From contig BDSL01000002.1 in the NCBI GenBank assembly GCA_003116995.1, positions 2,688,001 to 2,752,000 on the forward strand: a stretch of DNA of 64,000 nt, given 5' to 3'. This DNA is from Yamagishiella unicocca (lineage: Eukaryota > Chlorophyta > Chlorophyceae > Chlamydomonadales > Volvocaceae). Shown here in pieces: positions 1-12,466 of the stretch (the stretch's first letter is position 1; every line of letters starts with the position of its first letter). The notes under the pieces are model-generated. The model worked only from the letters and a program-made list of their open reading frames with translations, had not been told where the DNA came from and did no database searches. Position numbers and translations under genes: made by a program.

Positions 1-1207
1 CTATTAAATGGAGGAGCTTTATACAAGCTTGATCTGATTGCCGACTTTATGCGCATGGTGTGGGGATGCAGGACTAGAGCAGATCCTAGGGCCCCGTGCA
101 ACTTGCATTAAGCAGGGGTGATGGAAGCGTGACCGATCGCAGAGGTGAATAGCAGGGGCGAATATCCTGAAGCTCTTTACGACGGCGAAAAATATGCTGC
201 CAATGACGTTTAGTGCGGAGGCCCTATGAGCTTCATCAATGGCATGGCTGGAGGTGATGGAAGAGGTTGCACGGGTGACCGAGTAGACTGGGTCACAGCT
301 GCTGCAGCGCTCAACGCTGAGTGCTAGAAGTAGGCCAACAGGGAGGTTGACGGGCGCTGTGAACGCCCTAACCCCGCATGTCGTCACGCTGTTGGAGCAC
401 GTCCGGAGCACACCTGACCATCCTCAACCGATCGAGGGCCCATGCCTCACATGGATCCATAAGAAGATCGACGTGTTTGACAAGGGAAATTGTTGTGGTT
501 TAGCTTTTGGGGGTGCATGGGCCAAATGTTACGTGTACATGCTGCGACATGCTGGAACGCCGCCTGAGCTCCTGGGTGAACGTGCAGGGGGTCAGTCACA
601 CCTTTAAAAGGGGGTTTCAATTCACAACCTGTTCGTACCGCATCATCGGCAAGGCGATTTACAGTACCGGCCAGCCATTGTTCCTGCGCCAAGTACGTTT
701 TGAGGAGGCACTTGACCCTTCAGCAGTCCTTTCATTGGGCCAAACGTATCCCCCTTAACCTGCTCGAGTCGGTTGGGTCGTACATTCCTAATTTCAATGC
801 GTCTTTTGCATTTCATGGGCATATAGAGTATGGAAATTGCCTTCATTAGAGGTACATTGTAAAACGTCGCTACGAGGTCAGTCCCGACTGCTTAGCTGCG
901 AAATTCAGCCGTCCTTCTTTACCATCGGGTCGAAGAGATTAACACTTGAACTTATTTCCAGGTTACGTGGATCATATTGGTCCCTTTGATACTAGGCAAA
1001 ACCCTAGTTCATCCACTGGCAAGAGTTGCCTCGTCAGTTCGTCACCTGTGGACCATGACGTCCATACTTTGTTTACAACAACTGTATTTTCCTTGAAACT
1101 CGATCCCTTGGTGGCGAAGATTAACCGGAAATGAAGGGAGCGTGGAAAAGCCTTCCAAGTCTCACCCTCCTGGGATCAATCCCGTATTATTAGCTATCGC
1201 GAGTACC
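1..1207. other. intergenic DNA, no gene recognised
   Basis: The open frames here are short and overlap on both strands, and none matches a family I know. Part of the region must hold the promoter and 5' leader of the ATG18-like gene, but I could not place a TATA box or transcription start with any certainty. Confidence 0.5.
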
Positions 1208-4200
1208 ATGGCTTTATCAAACTGTAGCAAGAGTGGCGTGCTGCATGTCAGCTTTAACCAGGATTCCACCTGCGTGGCTCTTGGGAGCCAGCAGGGCTTG
1301 CATATCTACAACGTTGATACCCATAAACTGTGTTATCGTCATGCCATCGGGGCCGTCAGGTGCGACGATGTGGAGGGGAAAACACACGGGGACGGCTGGG
1401 GTGGACTACCGATCCTTGAATGGCCGAGACGCTCAGGCTTTGTGTACCTGAGGTGGGGGAGACACGTAGCCAACGCTTATTCCTACAAGGATAATGCGCG
1501 AGCTAGCTCGGGGTGGTCGATGTTGCGTGAGGAAGGTAACTAGTAGGACCGCAGGTTGCGTGCGCGCGCTTTGGATTGGTGGGAGTCATGGCGTACCGCG
1601 AGCCCCTTCGGGCGCGCAGCTGCGGTCCCGCTTGTGGGCATACTAGCATTGGCGGTCTTGACACGTGGGGAAAGCGTTGATTGCTGACAACCCGTCCTTT
1701 GACGCGCTGCAGCATCGTGGAGATGCTTTTTTGCACAAGCCTCGTTGGCTTCGTAGGGGCAGGTGCGCGCAGACATTGACGCCTGCCCGTCGTACATTGC
1801 CTAGGAGCTGCACACGCCTTACCAATGATGCGAATGCGCTAGGCGGGCCAGCCAGGGCTGGGCCGGCCACAATATCCCTGCGGGTGTAATGGAAATGCGT
1901 ACTGAAGCGGGAGGCTAAAACGTCTGGATGATCTTGCAGAGTGTACGTAGTCATGTGGGCGGGTCGACGCCTACCCATCCCTTCGCTGGTCCTAGCCCCA
2001 ATTGCCAGCACCGTAGAACCCAAAGCCCAACCGCGCTAAGCCTCCTTAAACTGAAGTCGGGCCGCCCTCATGTCCGCCCGTAGGCGAGCAGCCGGCGCTG
2101 ACTCCTCGCAAGCTTACGGTCATGAACACGAGCGCAAGTCGCATCATCCAGGAGTTGGCGTACCCGACATCAGTGCTGGCAGTGCGCATGAACCGCCAAA
2201 GGTAAGCCCCCTGTACTTGACAATGCCGGTGTATGGCCCTTCCGGATTTTGCCCTAGCGGCCTGGCCCTATCTCATCCTCCTTCAAGCTATTGCAGATGT
2301 CTGACATCCATGTTGAAGCCACGCGAGCTTTCGTAACCCCATCCTTGTCGCGAGCAGGCTGGTCGTCGTGACAGCCAAGCGGGTGCACGTGTATTCCATG
2401 AATAACCTGACGTGCCTACGTGTTGTCGACACAGAAGAAAGCCCGAAGGTGCGTCTGGCGCAACGCACGGCGCGCAGCCTTTGGGAGGGGTGTTGTGTTG
2501 GCGGTGACGTAGTACGGGCCATTGGCACTGGGGCCCCCCACGCTCCTCGTGCTGCTGTTTTCTAGGGTTGTCTGCGCATGCAGGCTACTGAAAGCGGTTA
2601 CGGCCAGAGGTGGCGGCATAAGACTGTGCCTTCGTGCCTCTGCTGCCGCTGCTGCTTAGGGGTGCTGCGCGCTGACCTGTTGCTCCGAGCCCAACCTTCT
2701 TGCGCTGCCTTCATCTTCAGTAACGGTACGTGAAAGGCAAGCCAAACATGCGGCGGGTGTTTTGGAAGGTGGGACAGCCAAGCATCTCCTCGATCTAGTA
2801 CTTGCCATGCTACTACCGTAATTGGACAGGGTATATGTTTTGGGTTCCTTGTGTGACGGCATTGCCGAACAGCCTTCGCCTGGTCAAACCGACGCCGGTA
2901 TAAACGCCCTGCTACTGTCGCAGGGCGCGGTGCGCATCTACGATCTCGCACAGGATGGTGGCAACGTGCTGAGCGAAGTGCAGGCGCACCAGACGCCGGT
3001 GGTAGGCTACCCGGGGGCGTCGGCAGGATAAGGCGCTACGGATGGGGCAAAGCGGGGCGGGGCAGGGCGGTAAGGATGGGGCAAAGCGGGGGCGGGGCAG
3101 GGCAGCATCCACCCAACCCCGCGCACCGCTCCAGCTTCCTAGCTTCTTCCGGCCTGTACGGTGCAGGTCACACTCACGTGGAACGGCGATGGCACGCTGC
3201 TGGCCACCGCCTCAGCTAAGGGGACTGTCATCCGGGTGCACCGCATGCCCGGCGCGGCCCGCAGCCACAGCTTCCGGCGGGGGGCTATGTCGGCCGTCAT
3301 CCAGTCCATGGCGTTCGGCCCGGTGGGGCTGGCGGTGCAGCTGCTGGTAGCTGCCAGCAGCCACGGGACGGTCCATGTGTTCCGGCTGGAGGTAGGTGCC
3401 GGTGAGCTGGGGGCCACGCCGGCCTGGGCAAGGAGCATGGCAAGGCGCGACGCGGCGGCATAGGCGTAGGCGCGCAAAAGTCGTATCCCGGCGTTGCGGT
3501 CGATGGAGGTGCACAAATGGGATAAGGCCCTGCGGCATGCGTACGTGTCCTGCTGGCGGCATTTGCATTGGGAAGCGGAGCCGTGGTTGGGAAGCGCGTG
3601 AATCCCTAGTTGTCCCAGAACCTGCCTCCGGCTGTTACCGCCTGCCTAGGCCCAGAGTTGCCCTCTGCCTTATCAGGATGTCAGCTGCCTTACAAGCAAC
3701 CCAGTTCCTGGCCACGGCCCAAGTCTGATCCGACCCGACCCGACCCGACCTCCAGGAGCCTGAGCCACCGGGTGTGCTACCACGGCCGGCATCTGCCGCT
3801 GCCGGGCTGCTGTCTGCTGTAATGCGTTACTCCGTCGGAGATATGGTGAGAACCGTGGTGCCCTCGCGATCGGGGGAGCACCGTCATCGCATTGGTTGGT
3901 CGGCCCCTTCTGCGACACCATACCGGTATCCCTGCCTGCCTGAACCGGTAGATGGGTTACTATTACCAGGCTCGTACGCGTTGAGGTTCCAACATGTGTC
4001 ACCCCCTCCCGCTCCTTCCTGCTGCTGCGGGTACCTTCCATTGCAGGTGGAGCCCACTCGCAACATCGCAACCATCCGGCTGCCGCAGTCGGTGGGTACC
4101 GCCATATGCGCCTTCCGCCAGGGGCCAACGCAGGCTGACGAGGCCAGCGCCCCGTCCGGGCCGCCCACTGGTGGCGCTGTCCAGACCGCGGCCGCTGGCA

Positions 4201-4436
4201 GCCAGGCTGAGTGCGCCACTCCCGCTGCCGCTTCGAGCGCGGAAAGCAGCGATGGGGCTGACAGCGGGGCTGGTGGCACCATGGGACTGGAGGAGCTGCG
4301 TACCACCATCATGGTGGCGACACAGGAGGGGCTGCTGTATGAGTACAGCCTGACAGATCTGCTACACCCTCAGGGCCCGAAGTGCAACCTAGACGGAGAG
4401 TGGTCCATGCTTGGTAGCGGGAGCATCCTTGGGTAG
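1208..4436 (+). CDS. ATG18: ATG18/WIPI (PROPPIN) autophagy beta-propeller protein
   Basis: Eight exons give a 389-residue protein: 1208-1359, 1713-1762, 2084-2201, 2358-2448, 2660-2725, 2924-3001, 3167-3391 and 4047-4436; the summed length is a multiple of three. PROPPINs are seven-bladed WD40-like propellers that bind PI3P on forming autophagosomes. The decisive sign is the FRRG phosphoinositide-binding motif at 3272-3283. Family-typical stretches sit in the expected order: VEMLFCTSLVGFVGAG (exon 2), VLAVRMNRQR (exon 3), RLVVVTAKRVHVYSM (exon 4), and WNGDGTLLATAS before FRRG. The start at 1208 puts the first blade at residue 9. The C-terminal exon holds an Ala/Ser/Gly-rich insertion ahead of the last blade (TIMVATQEGLLYEY), common in algal versions. 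A small in-phase exon between 3392 and 4046 cannot be excluded. A TGTAA polyadenylation signal lies at 4656-4660. Confidence 0.92.
3041..3103. repeat. GC-rich direct repeat in ATG18 intron
   Basis: Two near-identical head-to-tail copies of a roughly 28-base G-rich unit (GGATGGGGCAAAGCGGGG followed by CGGGGCAGGGC) lie in the intron between exons 6 and 7. The second copy has one extra G. It looks like replication slippage. Confidence 0.8.
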
Positions 4437-5832
4437 CGCTTGGCGGGCAGCGGAATACATGATCGTGGGCAAGGATGTAGGAGAGAAATCGACTCGTCGT
4501 CCACTACATAGTACGAACACTGCACACGGCCACATGCCTTGGATGCGTGCGCTGACGTTTGGAGGGTTCGCGGTAAGCACGGACACGCGTACTTCGATGC
4601 CGAACACGTCCGGTAGACGTAAATGTCTTTCGTATCAGGGTGGTTCGCCCTTTCTTGTAAGCCCGAAGTGTCGGCCAGCCCAACACGCGCTTCCGCCACA
4701 CGTTTCACGTAGGCCTCGCACAGCCAACCGCCTGCGGCCGGGTGCCATGTTTACGCCCCAAACGGCAATGCCAACCGCGCCCAACACAGCAAATATATCA
4801 TAACACGTGGCGCCCGTATTTCCAACGTGATGTTTTCAAAAACGCGTTTATTAATGTACCGTTTTCGGGCGTGGGGTGCATGTACGTGCAACCACGCCCC
4901 GTGACACAAGACACACGCCAGGCATCCCTTACTGCAGTCGGGTGCCCGGGGGCACGGCAACCTGCTGACGAAGGTGCCGTCAGGAGCGGCGGCGTACATG
5001 CTACAGCCAGAGACGGCAATGTGCCATCACCAATATGTCATCAGCACCGTTTTCCCACCCCCTGAAGGGCCGGCAGACCCACGTCGGTGCGACGTCCAGC
5101 CACCACTACGCGCCCACCTGGGGATACCAAAATGCGAGTTCACTACAATGCCGCTAAGGACAGGAAAGCGTTTTAGAACGTCCCGTCGAAAACCTGGACT
5201 AAGGGCCGTTCAACCAGCACGGCGACCGCCGACACAGACGCAAAGCCAGAATGAAAAAGTCGGGGCTGTTAGTCCCGACAGCGCCATGGCGGCTTCTGCG
5301 GCTGAATAAAGCGGACAATATTGCACATTATCTCTGCCGGCGCGTAGCAATAAAAATTGTCAGGCACGGCAGTGCGAATCCTGCTTCGGTGAGTTAGGCA
5401 AGTCCTTTGGGAGCTCCTGGCGTAGGGTCACAAACTATCCCACACGCGGCCATCAGGCTCCCACGATCACATGCCGTAAGTTGCTCAACAGAAAGTAGCA
5501 CCAAAACAGTCCGATTGCTGAAGAACAGCTGGCACAACAATTACAGATGGACCCAATCAATTTGCCAACATGGCGGCACAGGGCTACCCAAAATCACGGC
5601 GCAGCTCTTGCGCCCCATGCGGCCGTTGTGGCCTGGCTCTTCGGGCGCCCCGCCAACCCTCACCTAATTCAAACAGGCCAACCCCCGCGCTGCCTGCAAA
5701 CCTCGCTCCCCCTCAACAGCTCATCTCTCCACGACGAATCCTCCACACTACCCTCCGCTAATTGTTGCCCCCCACACAGAGCTCCAAACAACGCCCTCTG
5801 AAACTGGTTCGCTACCCTCAACGTAGCACTCG
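4437..5832. other. intergenic, two converging 3' regions
   Basis: This stretch separates the convergent ends of the ATG18-like and GUCD1-like genes. A TGTAA signal on the minus strand (TTACA at 5541-5545) is a candidate polyadenylation site for the GUCD1-like gene. No coding region was recognised. Confidence 0.5.
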
Positions 5833-7716
5833 TCACCGGCTCTCTGCCATCACGGCGCCGGAGCCCTGGGCGCCGCAGCCTCCCACGCCGGTCCGTCCCC
5901 CGCTTGCTTGCAGCTGGGGGCCACGCGCGCAGCAGCTGCTGACGACTAGGATGTCTTCGTCCGTCCCGAACGACCTCCGCGCGATGTCTAGCGCAGCTGC
6001 CGAGACTCGCAAGTCCTGCGTATGCGCTGCTGGGTCACGGACGACGTACTCCTGGGATGTCGCGATGTAACCCACGATCAGCACGTAGTGGCCAGCGTAC
6101 CCCAGCTCCATTCCGCACAGCGCCGGCAGGCACATGTCGGCTGCCATGAGCCACGGGTCCAGCTTACGTTTGTCCACCAATACGATGATGAGACAGCTGC
6201 CGGACAGCATCCATGACTGCACGTCGGGAGCAGACGCACAAGCGTGAGGTGTGCAAGATACGCACACTCAGCGAGGCGAATGCACGGTTATGGTTATGAG
6301 CATGTGGCGAGGCACACACATTGCACTGATGAAAGGGCGTGAGGAGGCGTGCATGTGCGAACGCAATGTAGGCACTCGCTTGTTGGGTGCGCGAATGGCA
6401 CGGCGCACATAGCCTGGGGCGCATAGCATCAACGAAACCGCACCAGACAACCGCCTAATGACCGCATTCCCCCAGGCCGCTCTGCAACCCCGCTGACCCG
6501 CTGCCTCACCTGCAGCTCGTCGCTGCTCACAGACCGCTGCTGCACTGCTAAACCCACGTGTGCGGCCTCCACAAACAGCTTGCTGACCCTCCGCTCGTCG
6601 TCCTCCATGTTCTCCATGTAGAAGGACTCATTTGCGTAGGCGGGGTTCGGCCCCAGGGTGATGGTGTAGAATGACACGGATAGGCCAAAGCGCCGTAGTA
6701 GGTGTGCCAGGTCGATCGTCCATATACTGCGAGGGAGGACACGATGCGCACACGCATGGAAAGCTGCATCTAAAGACATTTGTTTACCCAGTTATCTCTG
6801 TTCAGGAGTGTGCATGGAGGTCATGGCGGTGGTGCGAGGATGAGCGCAAGTGGGCGGGGAAACGAGACAAGGGACGAAAGGAGGCCCAGGGTATGATGAG
6901 TGCCACCCGTGCTGTCATGGTACAGCGACCGCTAACACTCTCTGCAAGCTGCGAGGGAGTGCCAGCCAGAGAACCAAGCAAACCCAGATGTGGGTCAGGG
7001 AACCTAGAGTGTCTTGCATCGGCGCGCACCTTGTGGTTGTGCACAGCCGCCGCAACACTCCGTAGTCGCAGTGTGGAAACCCGGAGGCCTGTAAAATCAT
7101 TTGTACGCACGCCAACCCGCAATCCCTGCAAGGAACATAACAAAGTGGGTAAGGACATGACAAAGTGCATCGTGCACAACTTCCAGGGGGATACGCCAAA
7201 TTGGGAGAGGTGCTCAAACATGTGCACAGCATGGTGCATACGTTGAAGGTAACAAACCGCGTACTCGCCGTCTGCGAGGCACTGTTTCTACCCCTGCACA
7301 CACTCCCTCCCCCACGACGCTTGATACTCTTGCAGTACTCGGCCCTGCTTTTCCCCGAGGACCCCCCTAATCATATCCTACCAACTGAAGTACTGTTTGC
7401 AGTGAGGGACGTGGCTGTGCACGAGGTTCTGCACTCCTGCTTTGCTGCCGTCGGTAGTTGGCGTAGACGACGTTGAGGACCCGGTCGACAGCGAGGACAT
7501 CGTGGTGACGGCTGACCATATTGATGAGGAAGACGATGTCGTAGAAGAACTAGACGGTGGAGACTGGGGTGGTAAAGCAGAAGCCGAAGGATCCACATAT
7601 GCAGTAGCATGTTGACAGACTGCTTGCGCTCCGTCAGATGTATGCCCCGCAAGCGTCATAGTCTCCGGCGGCATTGAAGAGGCTGCCGGATGGCTGCTGC
7701 GGGGCTCGTGTGTCAC
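5833..7716 (-). CDS. GUCD1: GUCD1 / plant guanylyl-cyclase-like family protein with C39-like fold
   Basis: Four exons, 7716-7382, 7125-7030, 6726-6510 and 6216-5833, join in phase to 343 residues. The domain begins after a Ser/Thr/Pro-rich N-terminal region of about 100 residues and follows GUCD1 closely: WDCGLACVQMIL, then SIWTIDLAHLLRRFG, then FYTITLGPNPAYANESFY, then GHYVLIVGY, ending in SFGTDEDILVV. The WDC motif is split exactly across the first intron. Cys114, His259 and Asp277 (in VRDPA) occupy the positions of the Cys-His-Asp triad of C39-type peptidases, so the fold is probably papain-like. The name guanylyl cyclase comes from early plant reports; nothing in the sequence resembles a class III cyclase. 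The ATG at 7716 is the first in-frame one seen; an upstream exon is possible. It is divergent from the SnRK1 beta gene, about 600 bases away. Confidence 0.92.
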
Positions 7717-8317
7717 AGGAATACTACATCCCCCCTAGGGCGACAAAGCTAGAGCGCCAACATGGCTCAGGCAGAGCAAAGCTGCCAGCACTGTTATGAT
7801 TGTAAACGGTAGCAGTTTATACTGGGCCAAGGATGTTATTTAGGAAAGCAAAGTAAATTCACAAAGCGGCGTATCGAGGCAAGCCTTGGGCGACGTATGC
7901 AGACGCCATTGAAATGTAATAATGGCTGAGCTGTTCTTGGCTGCATAGCAAACCATTTGGCCAGGGTTGTACGTGCCGTGCAGCTGACTGGGATCCGACC
8001 GAAGGCTCATGCGGAGAGAAAAGCACAGATGAGGTATCACCGTGACTGCTTGTACAAACGTTGTTGGCATGTTATGCTGTAAAACATTGGAACGCTATTC
8101 GTCTCGAGAACATAGCGGACGCTCTCTCTGTATCTCATGTGTAGCCAGCCTTCGACTGTTTATTCTTGAGCTGGAAGCAAATTATTATAGCAACATAAGT
8201 ATTTTGCAAGGCAGGAGACCTTGTCGGCGCCCCACGCCCGCCCCAGCGTCCCTTGCTCGCGCACAAATTTTGCGCATTTTAGGCCGTTGCGGCTCGTTAT
8301 AACGCAAAGACTGTAAC
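7717..8317. promoter_or_regulatory. shared upstream region of GUCD1-like and SnRK1 beta genes
   Basis: About 600 bases separate the two divergent start codons, so this should hold both promoters. I see no convincing TATA box or paired motif. Position implies the function; no motif shows it. Confidence 0.35.
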
Positions 8318-10708
8318 ATGGTATGAAGCTGGAGCTGCTTCTTTCACAATGCCGGCGTCGGGTGAATATTTTCTGGGGACACTGACGGTCTGCTGCTGCA
8401 CAAAAATTGCAGGGGAATACAACATCCCATAAGCATGAGACGCCGGTGGGCTCGGAGCATGAGCATTACACCCGCCACTCGTCGCCACCGCTCAGTCCGG
8501 GCTCGCCGCTTACATACAGCCCACAAATACCCATGGAGCCAATATCCCGTCCGGAGGACATCTCAACAAACCGCGGTGCACCGGAGTTTCACGGGGTGGC
8601 AGGCTGGCCCGCGCAACCTAAAGTGGTACCTGTCGTTATCGTATGTAAGTGCTCGGGCTGGGCAGCTGTGCTCAGGCCTACTGGCAAACAGGTGGGGGCA
8701 AACGAACATACTCTGAGTGGGACCTGACGGACAAGGGCTGGGATGAGGAGGAACACATGGGGTATCGGAAATTGCGGACGTTCGGCTCGTACACTAGGAA
8801 CAGACGACAGCCACATTTGTATGGCTACCGGAAGCGTGCCGAAGTGGTATCCGGAATTTCCTGAAATTGTTAGTACCCTTGCACAGCATGCGAAAGACCA
8901 CTGGGCAATACGATCAGGCAAGCAGGGGGCCTCTGTCCAATTGACAGATTGTGCCACGGCGATGGGTGGCAGAATTTAAGACCATGGCAGGCTGAACATG
9001 TACACGACTGGGAGGCAATCGTCTAGCATAGCCAACTCACGCTTGGGCGGACGCGCCTCAGAGCGGTGAATCCACGCAAGTGACGCCCAAGGGGTGCAGC
9101 TGGTGGGATCTGCTGTAGGTAACCAACGTCCCTAGGCTGCCGACGGGTACTCTAGCCTTATGGCGACCTCATGTCACTCTTGCACGCACACTCCTTCCTT
9201 GTAGTTTATTGAATACCACGCTGCGACTATTTTGACTACTCATGGCCGTATCTCTTCGCCTTATAAAATCGTCTCCGGGAATCCCCGCCCTCTCACTCGC
9301 CGTTTCCCTCCATTGCCGATAAACCGCCTTTGGATGGCAGGGAGCCATGGTGGAAACCACGTGGAAGTTGAAGGGTCGTTCGATAACTGGACTACTCGGC
9401 AGCCGCTGCAGAAGTCAGGAAAGGACTTCACCATTATCAAGCTGCTGCCGCCTGGCGTGTACCAGGTGCGGGTAATTGTGAAAGCCGAGACGATAGCGCA
9501 CTTTTTGAACCTTCACCCAGCCCTCATGACCGTATCCTGACCGCAACGCTGTGGCAACCTGCACGGACGTCTTGTTGCGCAGTAAGTTTGCTTTTGCGCC
9601 AGAACACATGGAGGGTCTTGCGCACCAGTACAAGGTTTGGGCGCCTGATCATCGCATTTAACCGCTGTTGGATAAATAAGCGACACATCTTTTCCTCATA
9701 CTGCATGGCTTGCCTGCAAGCGTTCACGTGCTCGAGTTGTGCATCCCGTTGCTTCCGCAGTACAAGTTCATTGTAGATGGCGAGTGGAAGTACGACCCCA
9801 ACCAGCCTGCCATGTTTGACGAAATGCGGAACGTGAATAATGTGATCGAGGTGCACGAGTATGTCCCCGAGAATTTGGAGGGTGTCTCGGGATTTGAGCC
9901 CCCGCCATCACCGCCAGCAAGGTGAGTACCGGAGTGCTTAGTCCGTGTGTCCTTAGTAGTCAGTGTTGTATTGTTCATTTTGGATTAATAGTCTTTGTTG
10001 TTTTACGCTTTCTGGCCAAAAAGATGAATCGAGCTGTTACTTACGGAGCACTCACCTGGAGCCTGTTTAGCACAATGCCATGCCCGGTTTCGAAACTTGC
10101 CTGCAGTTACAACTGCCCTACACCTGTCGCCGACGACTACGCGAAGGAGCCGCCCGTAATGCCAGCGCACCTTCAGCTCACGCTGCTGAACGTGCCTCCG
10201 GCGCTGGACGCACAGGCCGTGCTACCCAGGCCGCAGCACGTAATCCTCAACCACGTATACTGCCAACGAGGCCAGGTAAGCTTCACGATCAAAATATGAT
10301 AAAGCCGCGCCAGGCAGGATTTGGGCTATGCCACCAATCTTAGCTGTGTACCGCATGATGCGACGTGCCTAACACAATCACACGTCGACAGTTTGTTTGC
10401 CATTCCGTACATTGGACCTGTATCTCATCTGCGTATCCTCCATGTGTCTTGTCAGTCAAACGATAGCCCATCGTACAAGAACCTGCCATGCATGGGGGTT
10501 TCGTCTCGTGTCCGCCTAAGCCTACGGTCGCAAAATGTGCCGTGCCATACATCATCTCCCAATATCCCAACACTTTGCGCAGAACGTACAAGCGTTGGTC
10601 GTTGGCACAACGACACGATACAAGTCGAAGTATATCACGACCGTCATGTATAAGCCGAAGGCCCGGCGGCGTGTGCTTGATAACAGCAGCCTTCGGACGG
10701 ATGCCTGA
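8318..10708 (+). CDS. KINB: SnRK1/AMPK beta subunit (AKINbeta type)
   Basis: Six exons, 8318-8320, 8413-8644, 9341-9465, 9761-9921, 10107-10275 and 10583-10708, give 271 residues. Beta subunits scaffold the SnRK1/AMPK energy-sensing kinase complex and bring in a carbohydrate-binding module. The N-terminal part carries SPLTYSPQIPMEPISRPED, as in plant AKINbeta1/2. The CBM48 module follows at about residues 79-150 (WSHGGNHVEVEGSFDNW, PLQKSGKDFTIIKLLPPGVY, YKFIVDGEW). The C-terminal ASC domain runs from DDYAKEPPVMPAHLQLTLLN through PRPQHVILNHVYCQRG to KSKYITTVMYKPK. I chose the three-base first exon because it makes the protein start MGNTTS, a typical N-myristoylation signal like the MGN start of plant homologues; the upstream ATG is followed directly by a GTATGA donor. 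The 30-residue basic tail after the ASC domain is longer than usual. Confidence 0.93.
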
Positions 10709-10813
10709 GCCATGCTACTGGCGCTTGAGCGGCGCCCACAGCGTCCATAACCCCAGATGAAGGACATGTACCGAGCCCGGTTGTATCCTGAGCTAAACTG
10801 GATTACATGCATA

Positions 10814-10818
10814 TGTAA
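10814..10818 (+). other. TGTAA polyadenylation signal
   Basis: TGTAA is the usual volvocine polyadenylation signal. This copy lies about 106 bases after the stop codon of the SnRK1 beta gene. Confidence 0.45.
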
Positions 10819-10878
10819 CTAGCATTGCCTGGTGGCTCAAGCCATCTCAATTCATGTTCACTAGGCGCCGTCGATGGG

Positions 10879-12101
10879 TCATGCATGCCGGCGACCTGTC
10901 GAGTCGTCTCCATCGTCCGTTCCATCGTTGGCGCCGTCGAACTCGTAGTCGTAGTCAAGTTCCTCGGCAAGTTTGTCTTCCTCGTAATCCATGCGATCAC
11001 CTTTGGCCTTCACCTGCATCACGGAGAGTTGAGGTGTTATGTAACCATCCAAATGCGGGAAAACTGTTCCTGGCGCCTAATGAATGCGGGCGAAATGCTC
11101 CTGACGCCTAATCGGCTCGTACAGGCTAGCTGCCGTTCAGGATGCAGCCTAACCCCTAGCCTGCGGTTGGACCATGTAAAACCGCTCGTAGGCTTAGCTA
11201 TCGCATTGAGCCACAAGGCTTAGCTGGCCTTTGGCGAAGGCGCACGTCGCCACTGGCAACCATCAGGCGAAACCACAAGAGTCCCCGCTTGTGGCTTGCG
11301 GTATAACCCATGTGCCCACGTAGGGCACATCGCACACACCCACCTCCGTGGGGGTGAATCCTCCAGGATAGTTGTCGCCATAGTCACCCTCCTCGTAATC
11401 GACTGACTCCTTGTCCTCAGCATTATTTGCTGGCTGGCTAACGCGGCTGACGTCAGGCTGGCCACCGGAGGACTGGAGAGGTGGTGGTGGGGGCGGCATG
11501 TTGGAGACGGGCTGCGTGTTTGGAGGAGATCCGGGAGGGCTCGGTGTGGGGTCAACAAACGGCGTTGAAGGCGGGGGTGAGAAACTGGTCGGTGTCAGTG
11601 ATGTCGTGATTATCAGCTGAGCACCGCCTGTAATAAGAACGCGTTGCAGGGGGCTCCGTTGGGCTGGGGAGGGTTGCGAAGCTTTTGGACGCAAGCGAGA
11701 GACCAAGCGTCGGCCCGCACATTCAAGCTGCAATTAGTTACCTGACCCCGCCTTGGCTGCCGACTTGGACTTCAGTGCTAGCACAATCCACAGCACTATT
11801 ACCACCAGCACACCGCCGCCTATACAGATGCTCCGCTTGAGCGTGAGAATCTTCTTCTGATGCTGGTGCTCTTTTACCCGTGCCTGCAATGGCCAGCCGC
11901 TGGTACATGGAAATTGAAAGCAACAGCTGCATAGGATTCTCGGCTACACACCTCTACTCTGAGGGCGCCCATCAACGCCTGGTGCGGGGCCTCTTCATCA
12001 TCACGTTCCTGCTCCTGCTCCCGCTCCCGTGGCTTCCCTTCCTTGTAGAAGCCTTTGTTTTTAAGCTCGTCCTCGATCAACCGGCTCAACTCCGACGCCA
12101 T
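10879..12101 (-). CDS. unrecognised acidic single-pass membrane protein
   Basis: Four exons, 12101-11952, 11883-11742, 11627-11344 and 11013-10879, give 236 residues with phases that match at every junction. I do not recognise the family. The N-terminal 67 residues are charged and probably helical (MASELSRLIEDELKNKGF, then a Glu/Arg-rich run). One membrane segment lies at about residues 69-87 (ICIGGGVLVVIVLWIVLAL) between basic residues. A Pro/Ser/Thr-rich stretch with a hexaproline follows, and then a very acidic tail rich in Asp, Glu, Tyr and Gly (for example VDYEEGDYGDNYPGG and EELDYDYEFDGAND). With no signal peptide and basic residues before the segment, topology cannot be fixed. The gene shares a 365-base upstream region with the divergent plastid SecE gene. 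Confidence 0.78.
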
Positions 12102-12466
12102 TTGAAACTTGTAGGCTTATTTGACCAATTGAACGAGAAGGTGAAATGGTAAGTCACCTAGATGTAAAGTAACTGGGTGCGGGAGCAACCTTGGTGGGCG
12201 AAGTCGTGAAAGGCCCCAAACAAGACGTCAATTTAACCAAAAGTGGTAGGGCTCGCTCCACCTTGCTGTAAATCTGTTTTACGTGTGCTGCACAGTGAGG
12301 CACAAATTGCTTTCTTGCCAAATAGTTTGCCGTACTTCATCGCCGTTTGGGGCAAGACGGACGAGACGGAAGCCTGCACTGCAAATTGAAGGCAGTCTTT
12401 GCAATACATATTGATTTGCGTGCCGTGCTTAAACCTGCTTTATCCAGGCTTGATTGCGGCTTGGCC
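12102..12466. promoter_or_regulatory. shared upstream region of membrane-protein and SecE genes
   Basis: The 365 bases between two divergent start codons should contain both promoters and leaders. No specific element was identified. Confidence 0.35.

Noticed and set aside
6000..7200. Assigning guanylyl cyclase catalysis to the GUCD1-like gene
   Set aside because: No class III nucleotide cyclase motifs are visible; only the family name suggests it.
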